From contig CANJOG010000015.1 in the NCBI GenBank assembly GCA_947475475.1, positions 1-14,079 of the forward strand: a DNA stretch of 14,079 nucleotides, written 5' to 3'. Numbering within the stretch: the first letter of the stretch is position 1; each line of letters begins with the position of its first letter. Shown here piece after piece: positions 5,411-11,804 of this stretch. Both the position numbers and the translations under genes were made by a program. The stretch comes from Acetobacteraceae bacterium (GTDB lineage: Bacteria > Pseudomonadota > Alphaproteobacteria > Acetobacterales > Acetobacteraceae). Below the pieces are notes generated by a model, which was not told where the DNA came from, did not search any database, and worked only from the letters and a program-made list of their open reading frames with translations.

Positions 5411-6892
5411 ATGGACCTGCAAATCCCGATCCTCCTCATCGCCCTCGCCGCCCTGGCCGCCGCAATCTTCGCCGCCTTCCGCGCCGGCCACCGCGAGGAC
5501 ACCGACACACCCCGCCCCGCCGAGGAACGCCTGCGCCTGCTCTCCGAGCAAATCCTCGCCGGCCAGCGCGCCGAGGCCGAGACCACCCGCCGCGCCCTTG
5601 CGGACGCCGAACGCGGCCTCGGCCTTGCCATTCAGACCGGCACCACGGACGCGCTGAAATCCGCCTTCGAACAACTCGCCGCCCAGGGTCGCCTGATCGC
5701 CGAACAGCTCGACAAGCTCACCACACGGCTCGCCGCCGAATCCGAGCAATCCCGCACCCTGCTGGATACCAAGCTGCGCGACATGGCCGAGGCCAGCGCC
5801 ACCCGCCTCATCGAAATCCAGACCCGCGTGAACGACCAGCTTGCCATCCAGGGCCGCGCGATTACCGAACAGCTCGAAAAACTCACCGCCGGCCTCACCG
5901 GCGAGTCCGAAAAATCCCGCGCCCTGCTGGAGACCAAGCTGCGCGAAATGACGGAAAACAACGCCGCCAAACTCGCCGAAATCCAGAAAAGCGTGAACGA
6001 GCAACTGCACGAAGCCGTCGAAAAGCAGATGACCGTCAGCTTCCAGCGCGTCATCGACCAGTTCGGCGCGGTGCAGAAGGCGATGGGCGATGTGCAGGCC
6101 GTCACCGCCCAGATCGGCGACATCAAGCGCATCTTCTCGAACGTCAAAACCCGCGGCGGCTGGGGCGAGACCCAGTTGCGCGCCCTGCTCGACGATGTGC
6201 TGCCCGAGGGCGGCTACGAGATGAACAAGAAGCTGCGCCCGGATTCCGACGAGATGGTGGAATTCGCCCTCATCATGCCGGCGCGCGGTGAGACCCGCCC
6301 CTATCTCGCCGTCGATGCCAAATTCCCCATCGAGGATTACGAACGCCTGATCACCGTCTCTGAAGCCGGTGACGCCGAAGGCGAACGCCTCGCCCGCAAG
6401 GGGCTGGAAATGCGCGTGCGGCTGGAGGCAAAGAAAATCCGCGAAAAATACATCCACCCACCGATCACGGTGGATTTCGCGATTCTCTATCTGCCAACCG
6501 ATGGCCTCTACGCCGAACTCGCCCGCGTCCCCGGCCTGATCGCCGATATCGGCCGCGACCACCGCGTCATGATCATGGGCCCCTCGCTCATTCCCGCCAT
6601 GCTGCGCACCGTGGCCCTCGGTTTCGTCACCCTGGCGCTCGAGCAAAAAGCCGGCGAAGTCCGCACCCTGCTTGGCGCCACCCGCACCGAAATGCAGAAG
6701 ATGGGCGATGTGCTGGAGAAACTCGGCAAGCAGGCCGGCACACTCACCAATACGATCGAACTCGCCCAGCGCCGCACCCGCGCGGTGGACCGCAAATTGC
6801 GCGCCGTCGAGGTGATGGAGAGTGTGGAGGCGGAGAAACTGCTCGAACTGGACGGGCCGGTTGACGACGGCGAGCCAAACGAGGCCGGCTGA
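5411..6892 (+). CDS. rmuC: DNA recombination protein RmuC, 493 aa
   Basis: RmuC is a membrane-anchored protein with a predicted PD-(D/E)XK nuclease-like core, implicated in limiting inversions at short inverted repeats. The N-terminal anchor helix is at residues 4-25. A long coiled coil (about 35-210) follows, containing two adjacent 55-residue repeats (93-147 and 148-202). The RmuC core runs from about 220 to 455: KTRGGWGETQLRALLDDVLP (246-265), VDAKFPIEDY (301-310, with the D-A-K of the putative active site) and HPPITVDFAILYLPTDGLYA (349-368). The length is normal for the family. The ATG at 5411 puts the membrane helix at the start. A TTG at 5375 would add 12 residues and is less attractive. 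No ribosome-binding site is seen. The TGA stop directly abuts that of the convergent hydrolase. Confidence 0.92.
   Translation: MDLQIPILLIALAALAAAIFAAFRAGHREDTDTPRPAEERLRLLSEQILAGQRAEAETTRRALADAERGLGLAIQTGTTDALKSAFEQLAAQGRLIAEQLDKLTTRLAAESEQSRTLLDTKLRDMAEASATRLIEIQTRVNDQLAIQGRAITEQLEKLTAGLTGESEKSRALLETKLREMTENNAAKLAEIQKSVNEQLHEAVEKQMTVSFQRVIDQFGAVQKAMGDVQAVTAQIGDIKRIFSNVKTRGGWGETQLRALLDDVLPEGGYEMNKKLRPDSDEMVEFALIMPARGETRPYLAVDAKFPIEDYERLITVSEAGDAEGERLARKGLEMRVRLEAKKIREKYIHPPITVDFAILYLPTDGLYAELARVPGLIADIGRDHRVMIMGPSLIPAMLRTVALGFVTLALEQKAGEVRTLLGATRTEMQKMGDVLEKLGKQAGTLTNTIELAQRRTRAVDRKLRAVEVMESVEAEKLLELDGPVDDGEPNEAG
5687..6016 (+). repeat. Internal tandem duplication of 165 bp within rmuC
   Basis: Two in-frame units, 5687-5851 and 5852-6016, each encode 55 residues. 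They align without gaps, for example GRLIAEQLDKLTTRL against GRAITEQLEKLTAGL, and SRTLLDTKLRDM against SRALLETKLREM. About half the residues are identical by eye. The units lie in the coiled-coil arm between the membrane anchor and the nuclease-like core. Confidence 0.8.
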
Positions 6893-7699
6893 TCAGCGCG
6901 CCGCGACAACCCGCGCGCGGTGCTCGCCAATCTCGGCGAGAATCTGCTCGGCCACATTCTGCGCCAGCAAGGCGTAGCCGCCGTCGGTCATGTGCAGCCC
7001 ATCCGAGGCCAGCATCTGGTCCATCTTGATGAGGCCGTCTCGCAGCCAGCCGCGCATCAGCGCATAGCGGCGGATCACCGGCACGCCGGTCTCCTCGCCA
7101 ATCGCGCGGATCGCCTCACGGAAGGCCGGGGTGGCGGCCGCCCGCGACAGCACGTTGCAGAATTGCGGGTCCATCAGCATCACATCGATCCCGGCGCGAC
7201 GCAGCGTGGCAATGCCTTCCAGCGTGCGGGCGGTGAAATGCTCCAGCGAGATGCCGCGCAGCGGATCATTCGCGCCGATCTGCCAGATCACTAGGTCGGG
7301 GTGTTCGGCGATGATATTGGGCAGGCGCCGCATCATGTCGTCGATCGTGTCGCCGCCGACGCCGCGATTGAGCACCGAGACATCGACTTCCGGCGCCACG
7401 GCGCTGCGCAATTCAGCGCTGAGCCGCGACGGATAGCTCATCTCGGGCGCACTCGCGCCAATCCCCTCCGTCGAGGAGGAGCCAAACGCCGTGATCACCA
7501 GGCGATGCGCGGTCTGCGTCCGGGCCACGACATGCGCCAGAGGCGAGGCCTCCTCCGCAGCCTGTGCCGCACCGGACGGCATAAGGGCGGATTGCGCGAC
7601 GGCAAACACCCCCGGCGCCAGGCAAAGCGCGCCCACGAGCGCCAATTTGGCACCCAGCAGGCGAGACTTCCGCGTCGGTTCAGCACTCAGCATGGCCAT
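6893..7699 (-). CDS. Exported SGNH/GDSL-family hydrolase, 268 aa
   Basis: A probable periplasmic or exported esterase/lipase-like hydrolase of the SGNH superfamily. After a basic N-terminus (TRKSR) comes a hydrophobic signal segment (about residues 14-36), with likely cleavage before about residue 48 (AAQA|AEE) or slightly earlier. Block I is FGSSSTEG (72-79), with S75 in the place of the GDSL serine. Block II is around NRGVGGDT (111-118), block III is IGAND (141-145, oxyanion Asn) and block V is SDGLHMT (232-238, with D233 and H236 completing the triad). Block I reads GSSS rather than GDSL, a tolerated variation. The frame is open to a GTG at 7843, but that extension has no signal-peptide character. 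The ATG at 7699 places the signal correctly, and ATG 7693 is also possible. The substrate is unknown. It is divergent from marR and probably shares its control region. Confidence 0.85.
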   Translation of the reverse strand: MAMLSAEPTRKSRLLGAKLALVGALCLAPGVFAVAQSALMPSGAAQAAEEASPLAHVVARTQTAHRLVITAFGSSSTEGIGASAPEMSYPSRLSAELRSAVAPEVDVSVLNRGVGGDTIDDMMRRLPNIIAEHPDLVIWQIGANDPLRGISLEHFTARTLEGIATLRRAGIDVMLMDPQFCNVLSRAAATPAFREAIRAIGEETGVPVIRRYALMRGWLRDGLIKMDQMLASDGLHMTDGGYALLAQNVAEQILAEIGEHRARVVAAR

Positions 7700-7792
7700 G
7701 CAAGTGACATAGAGGCCGCCGGTTAAGCAACCATGCTGTCTCGCACTGCACAAAAGCGTCCCTCTTGCCCCCACCCGCGCAAACCAGGGTTG

Positions 7793-7811
7793 CTGTGACG
7801 CCGGATCACAG
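7793..7811. promoter_or_regulatory. Inverted repeat CTGTGA-N7-TCACAG in the marR/hydrolase divergent region
   Basis: The arms CTGTGA (7793-7798) and TCACAG (7806-7811) are exact complements separated by CGCCGGA. The repeat covers the position where the -35 box of the marR promoter candidate should lie, given the CATAAT -10 at 7823-7828. It could bind MarR or a CRP/FNR-like regulator: TGTGA and TCACA resemble CRP half-sites, although the spacing of 7 is one base longer than the usual 6. Confidence 0.4.
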
Positions 7812-7822
7812 GGGGATTTTTC

Positions 7823-7828
7823 CATAAT
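7823..7828 (+). promoter_or_regulatory. Candidate -10 box of the marR-mfs-mfs operon
   Basis: CATAAT matches TATAAT at five of six positions and lies 32 bases before the marR ATG. A 17-base spacing would put the -35 at 7800-7805 (GCCGGA), which is a poor match and sits inside an inverted repeat. That fits a promoter needing an activator or one subject to repression. The expected transcription start falls near 7835, at the edge of the marR operator candidate. Confidence 0.35.
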
Positions 7829-7850
7829 AGCTGAATGTTTCACATGTTAA
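7824..7850 (-). promoter_or_regulatory. Candidate promoter of the divergent GDSL hydrolase
   Basis: On the minus strand TTAACA (7845-7850, five of six matches to TTGACA) and TATTAT (7824-7829, five of six to TATAAT) are separated by 15 bases, somewhat short. The -35 lies inside the 7835-7854 palindrome, so a bound regulator should affect this promoter too. It would give a leader of about 110 bases. Confidence 0.35.
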
Positions 7851-7854
7851 GCAT
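7835..7854. promoter_or_regulatory. Candidate MarR operator palindrome
   Basis: ATGTTTCACATGTTAAGCAT is a 20-bp imperfect palindrome: eight of ten base pairs are symmetric around a central ACATGT. Its length and symmetry are typical of MarR-family operators. It lies 6-25 bases before the marR start codon, at the expected transcription start, and covers the -35 of the divergent hydrolase promoter candidate. Binding here would repress the efflux operon and probably the hydrolase. Confidence 0.55.
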
Positions 7855-7860
7855 CTCCCC

Positions 7861-8331
7861 ATGCCCACACCGGAACCCCGCGAGCAGCTCGCCCGCCTGA
7901 TCGCCGGCATCGCGCGGCGCTGGCGCGCCGAGGTCGATGCACGCATGCGCCCGCTTGGCCTGACTGAGGCCACCTGGCTGCCATTGCTACGCATCGCCCG
8001 CATGGGCCAGGTGGCGCGGCAGAAGGACCTCGCCCTGGAACTCGGCGTCGAGGATGCCTCGGTCGTGCGGCTGATCGACCAGCTCGAAGCCGCCGGACTG
8101 GTCGAGCGCGTCCGTGATCCGGCGGATCGTCGCGCCCGTATGCTCAAGCCGACCGAGGAGGGGCTGACACTCTGCGCCCAGCTCAACGCCATCGCCGTCG
8201 AGGTGCGCTCCAGCGTGCTGAGCACCGTCTCCGATGAGGAAATGGCGCTATGCATAGGCATCCTCTCCCGCATCGACACCGCGCTGCGCCGTGACGATGC
8301 GCCTGAGAAAGCCCAGGAAAAGGCGAGATGA
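7861..8331 (+). CDS. MarR-family transcriptional regulator, 156 aa
   Basis: A winged helix-turn-helix repressor of the MarR/SlyA type, acting as a dimer that releases DNA on binding phenolic or other lipophilic ligands, or on oxidation. Helices at about 8-30 and 103-145 form the dimer interface. The DNA-binding part runs from about 48 to 98: helix-turn-helix with QKDLALELGVEDASVVRLID (54-73) and the wing RDPADRRARML (85-95), where the D-x-x-D-R-R signature is intact. There are cysteines at 105 and 131, but not in a known redox-sensor arrangement. It overlaps the first exporter gene by four bases (ATGA), so it is the first gene of an efflux operon and very likely its autoregulator. No strong ribosome-binding site precedes the ATG. 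Confidence 0.92.
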   Translation: MPTPEPREQLARLIAGIARRWRAEVDARMRPLGLTEATWLPLLRIARMGQVARQKDLALELGVEDASVVRLIDQLEAAGLVERVRDPADRRARMLKPTEEGLTLCAQLNAIAVEVRSSVLSTVSDEEMALCIGILSRIDTALRRDDAPEKAQEKAR

Positions 8332-9635
8332 CCGGCATGGACCCGCGCGACCTCATCCTGCCGCCCCCCGTCATGCCGCCCCGCCCCGCCTGGATCGCCT
8401 GGCTGTTTCAGGCGATCGGCAACCGCAGCGCCCCGCCCTTTACGCTGCTCGCCATGCTGGTGGCCTTCGGTTCGATGGCGACCCATGCGATCCTGCCCGC
8501 GATGCCCGCCATGGCGAGCGACATGGGAGTCGGCTATGGCGCGATCCAGCTCACCGTCACCCTCTATCTGGCGGGCATGGCGACCGGGCAGCTATTCTAC
8601 GGCCCCCTCTCGGACCGGTTCGGCCGCCGCCCGGTGGTGATTTGCGGCCTGGTGCTCTTCATCGCCGCCTCCTTGCTGGGCTCGGTGTCAGGCAGCTTCG
8701 CCGTGCTGCTGGCGGCCCGCATCCTGCAATCCTTCGGCGGCTGCGCCGGCCCGGTGCTGGGTCGCGCCATCCTGCGCGACGGCTCCACCCCCTCCAAGGC
8801 GGCCGGACAGCTGGCGATGATCACCGTGCTGATGGTCTTCGCCCCCGGCCTCGGCCCGCTGATCAGCGGCTACATCATGGTCTGGTTCGGCTGGCGCGCC
8901 ATTTTCGACTTCATGGCCCTGGTTGGCATTATCGGTCTGCTCTGGGTGCTTTTCTCCCTGCCGGAATCCAACCGCACAATCGGCTCTGCCCGCGGCTTTG
9001 GCGCCATCCTGCGCTCGCATGCCGAATTGCTCAGCAGTCTCCGTTTCAACGCCGTGACCGTGCTGGGCGCGGCGCTGACCGCCGCCTCCTACGGGTTTTT
9101 CGCCGGCTTCCCCTTCGTGTTCAGCCAGGTGCTGAACCGCCCCATCGAGACGATGGGATTCTGGTACGGCATCGTGCTCGGCGCCTATATCGTGGGCGGG
9201 CTGGCCTCCAACCGGCTGGCCAACAAGGTGCGGCCACGCTGGATGATGCTGGCTGGCGTGATGATTTCCTGGGTCGGCACCGGCATCATGCTGGTCATGG
9301 TGCTAAGCGGCCACACCAGCCTGCCCGCCATCCTGGCCACCAGCTTCGCCTATGCGGTCGGCTCCAGCATGGGCGGCCCGTTTGCCGCCTCATCGGCAAT
9401 CGGCATGCACCCATCCATGATCGGCACCGCCTCAGGTTTCTATGGATTTTTCCAGATCATGTGGGCAGCCCTGGTCACGCTGGTCCTCAGCCTCTGGCAT
9501 GACAACACCGCCCTTCCGATGGCGGGCGTCATGTTTGGGTCGGTGAGCATCAGCCTGGCGGTGTTGCTGGCCATGCTGGCGCGCGGGGCCACCGGACCCA
9601 AGGGTGAGTCCGCCCCCCTCCATGGACGCGGCTGA
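8328..9635 (+). CDS. MFS drug exporter, Bcr/CflA type, 435 aa (first of tandem pair)
   Basis: A 12-helix major facilitator of the DHA1 group (Bcr/CflA subfamily), expected to export drugs or other small molecules in exchange for protons across the inner membrane. Motif A, GPLSDRFGRRP (92-102), lies in the loop between helices 2 and 3. LGRAILRD (144-151) is in helix 4. The antiporter motif C equivalent, APGLGPLISGYI (172-183), is in helix 5. The C-terminal half holds six more helices. The N-terminal 36 residues before helix 1 are longer and more proline-rich than in the neighbour paralogue. The ATG overlaps the marR stop (ATGA), with AGGCGAG just upstream. The marR linkage predicts induction by its ligand. 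The substrate cannot be told from sequence. Confidence 0.92.
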   Translation: MTGMDPRDLILPPPVMPPRPAWIAWLFQAIGNRSAPPFTLLAMLVAFGSMATHAILPAMPAMASDMGVGYGAIQLTVTLYLAGMATGQLFYGPLSDRFGRRPVVICGLVLFIAASLLGSVSGSFAVLLAARILQSFGGCAGPVLGRAILRDGSTPSKAAGQLAMITVLMVFAPGLGPLISGYIMVWFGWRAIFDFMALVGIIGLLWVLFSLPESNRTIGSARGFGAILRSHAELLSSLRFNAVTVLGAALTAASYGFFAGFPFVFSQVLNRPIETMGFWYGIVLGAYIVGGLASNRLANKVRPRWMMLAGVMISWVGTGIMLVMVLSGHTSLPAILATSFAYAVGSSMGGPFAASSAIGMHPSMIGTASGFYGFFQIMWAALVTLVLSLWHDNTALPMAGVMFGSVSISLAVLLAMLARGATGPKGESAPLHGRG

Positions 9636-9638
9636 GAC

Positions 9639-10877
9639 ATGGGCGACACGCCCGCCTGGAAATCGCTATTGCTGCGTCCGTTAAGCGGCCATTTCCCGCC
9701 CCCCTTCGCCATGCTGGCGCTGATCACTGCCTTTGGCTCGATGTCCACCCACGCCATCTTCCCCGCTCTGCCCTCCATGGCGCGGGATCTGGCCGTGGGC
9801 GACGGCGCGATCCAGCTGGCCGTGACGCTGTATCTGGTCGGCACCTCGGCGGGACAACTCGTCTACGGCCCGCTGTCGGACCGGTTCGGGCGCCGCCCGG
9901 TCGTGCTGGCCGGGATGGCGCTGTTCATTCTCGCCTCCTGGCTGGGCTCACTGGCGCCAAGCTTTCCACTCCTGCTCGGCGCAAGGGCTCTCCAGGCAAT
10001 GGGAGGCTGCGCCGGCCTGGTGCTCGGCCGCGCCATCGTGCGCGACTGCGCCCCGCCGGCCAAGGCGGCAGGACAGCTCGCCTTGCTGATGGTGTTGATG
10101 ATCCTGGCGCCGGGCATCGGCCCGGTGATCGGCGGCTATGTCATGCTCGCCTTCGGCTGGCGCGGCGTGTTCGACATGATGGCGCTGATCGGCCTGTTCG
10201 CCATGCTCTGGGCGCTCTACGCCCTGCCCGAGACCAATGCCACGATCGGCCAGACTCGCGGCGCGCACGCCATAATCCGCGCCCATGTCGATCTGCTGAA
10301 AAACCGGCGATTCGGGGCCTTCACCGTCATGGGCTCGGCGGGAACCGGGGCGGCCTACAGCTATTTCGCCGGCTTCCCCTTCGTCTACAGCCAGGTGCTG
10401 CACCGGCCGATCGAGACGATGGGCTGGTGGTACGCTTTCGTGCTGATTGCCTATGTGATCGGCGGGCTGTCGGCCCAACGCCTGTCCGCCAGGGTGCCGG
10501 CCATACTGATGCTGAAGACAGGCGTGTCACTGTCCTGGATCGGGACCGCCGCATTGCTGATCCTGGTGAGCAGCGGCCAGACCAGCCTTGCCGGATTGCT
10601 GGCCTGCGGCTTCGTCTATGCGCTGGGGTCGAGCTTCACCGCCCCCTTCTCCATGACCTCGGCGCTGAGCCAGGCTCCCGCTATGATCGGCACGGCATCC
10701 GGATTCTACGGCTTCGCCCAGATCATGTGGGCGGCCCTGATGACCTTCCTGCTCAGTATCTGGCACGATGACACGGCCCTGCCGATGGCGGGCGTGATGT
10801 TCGGATCTGTGATGATCAGCGCGGTGGTGCTGCTGGCCTTGATGCGCGGCCAGCCCGCGCAGCCAATCGCCGGCTGA
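9639..10877 (+). CDS. MFS drug exporter, Bcr/CflA type, 412 aa (second of tandem pair)
   Basis: A second 12-helix Bcr/CflA-type transporter, starting three bases after the stop of the first. It aligns with its neighbour almost without gaps from helix 1 to the C-terminus, at roughly 60% identity by eye. Motif A, GPLSDRFGRRP (77-87), is identical to the neighbour. Further shared blocks are LGRAIVRD (129-136), APGIGPVIGGYV (157-168), RPIETMG, MIGTASGFYGF and ALPMAGVMFGSV. It lacks the longer N-terminal extension of its partner. The pair arose by tandem gene duplication and should be co-transcribed with marR. The two copies may have different substrates, or the proteins could associate; nothing in the sequence decides. 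Confidence 0.92.
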   Translation: MGDTPAWKSLLLRPLSGHFPPPFAMLALITAFGSMSTHAIFPALPSMARDLAVGDGAIQLAVTLYLVGTSAGQLVYGPLSDRFGRRPVVLAGMALFILASWLGSLAPSFPLLLGARALQAMGGCAGLVLGRAIVRDCAPPAKAAGQLALLMVLMILAPGIGPVIGGYVMLAFGWRGVFDMMALIGLFAMLWALYALPETNATIGQTRGAHAIIRAHVDLLKNRRFGAFTVMGSAGTGAAYSYFAGFPFVYSQVLHRPIETMGWWYAFVLIAYVIGGLSAQRLSARVPAILMLKTGVSLSWIGTAALLILVSSGQTSLAGLLACGFVYALGSSFTAPFSMTSALSQAPAMIGTASGFYGFAQIMWAALMTFLLSIWHDDTALPMAGVMFGSVMISAVVLLALMRGQPAQPIAG

Positions 10878-10891
10878 TCGCGGCTGAGAGC

Positions 10892-10914
10892 GGACCGGAT
10901 AAGCCGCCCGGTCC
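10892..10914. terminator. Hairpin between convergent exporter and ankyrin genes
   Basis: GGACCGG (10892-10898) and CCGGTCC (10908-10914) are exact complements around a nine-base loop. The hairpin lies in the 48-base gap between the convergent second exporter and ankyrin genes. It is GC-rich but lacks a T-tract on either side, so it is only a candidate terminator. Confidence 0.4.
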
Positions 10915-10925
10915 AGCGCCCCGGA

Positions 10926-11741
10926 TCAACGTAACGCGGAGCCGCCTTGGCCGAAGCCGAGAAATCCGGCCTGAGGATTGGGCACGCCACCATCGGCCGC
11001 ATAGACCGGCACTGCCGCCTTGCCAGAAGAAACTGGCCGCGTGGCGGCAACAGAAGCCGGACGCTCGACCGCAACCGGAGCGGCTGCCGCCGGCTTGACC
11101 GAACCATCCAGAGAAGCTGCCTGCACCCGCTCACGCGGAGCGGTCTTTACGCCGGCGGAGGCCGCTGCCGCGCCGCTTGACCGCGCTGCCGACTGGTTAA
11201 CCGCCGTACCTCCGCGCCGGCGGCCCGAGCCGGCAACCTCGCCAGCATTACGCAGCGACACCAGCACGAAGGTGATGTCATTACGGCCGAGATCGATCGA
11301 CAGTTCGAGCGGCGTCAGGCCGAGCAGATTGGTCGCCTCCAGCTCGGCCCCGCGAGTGATAGCATCGCGCGTCGAATCCAGGTCTCCACGATTGACCGCA
11401 TCGAACAGCGCCTCAGTGGGCGACATTTCCGTGGGCGCACGGGTAGGGGCTGCTACGCGCGAGGGATCGGACAGCGCGCCGGGCAGCGCCGGCGGCGGCG
11501 CCTGCTTTTCAAAGCGCTTCTGCGCCGCACTCGAATCGAGCGGATTCTTGATGCCGTTACGGCCGATTCCGCCGGCACTCATCGGCATATTGTCGAGCAC
11601 GCGCCCACTCGAGCCGCCCTGGCCCTCCTGAGCGAGGACCGGCGCCGGCAACAGCAGCAGGACGGAACCCAGCACGGCAAGAGCGGCGCCAGTGTGCAAT
11701 TTCAGACGGAATTGCGGACGTGAATGAATGCTCATAGCCAT
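10926..11741 (-). CDS. Secreted ankyrin-repeat protein, 271 aa
   Basis: An exported protein with a short ankyrin region. A Sec signal peptide spans about 1-37 (hydrophobic AALAVLGSVLLLLPAPVLA, cleavage before Q38). A polar, Gly/Ser/Pro-rich segment follows (38-107). Two ankyrin-like helical repeats lie at about 109-167, with ALFDAVNRGDLDSTRDAITR then GLTPLELSIDLGRND, which fit the ankyrin consensus 'A-G-x-L' and 'G-x-T-P-L'. A long Ala/Ser/Pro/Arg low-complexity tail (170-245) ends in PNPQAGFLGFGQGG. Two ankyrin units are fewer than needed for a stable solenoid, so partners may be involved. The function is unknown; a periplasmic protein-interaction role is an inference from the fold. ATG 11741 or 11735 may be the start, as neither has a clear ribosome-binding site. 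It lies 63 bases downstream of the aldo/keto reductase on the same strand. Confidence 0.75.
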   Translation of the reverse strand: MAMSIHSRPQFRLKLHTGAALAVLGSVLLLLPAPVLAQEGQGGSSGRVLDNMPMSAGGIGRNGIKNPLDSSAAQKRFEKQAPPPALPGALSDPSRVAAPTRAPTEMSPTEALFDAVNRGDLDSTRDAITRGAELEATNLLGLTPLELSIDLGRNDITFVLVSLRNAGEVAGSGRRRGGTAVNQSAARSSGAAAASAGVKTAPRERVQAASLDGSVKPAAAAPVAVERPASVAATRPVSSGKAAVPVYAADGGVPNPQAGFLGFGQGGSALR

Positions 11742-11804
11742 AATCTAGCCGGTTCGGGGCGGCGTTGGAAGCATCTTGCCCCCGCACCGCCCCATGCACC
11801 GTTC

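Noticed and set aside
5288..6646. Long minus-strand open frame continuous with the carboxypeptidase (954 codons in total)
   Set aside because: The part upstream of 5287 is the antisense of rmuC, low in recognisable motifs and rich in Gly/Ala/Gln/Asp as expected from reversed GC-rich codons. The peptidase signal peptide begins at 5287.
8291..9502. 403-codon plus-strand frame overlapping the first exporter
   Set aside because: It is out of frame with the transporter, Arg/His/Pro-rich and without membrane helices; the transporter frame has all MFS motifs.
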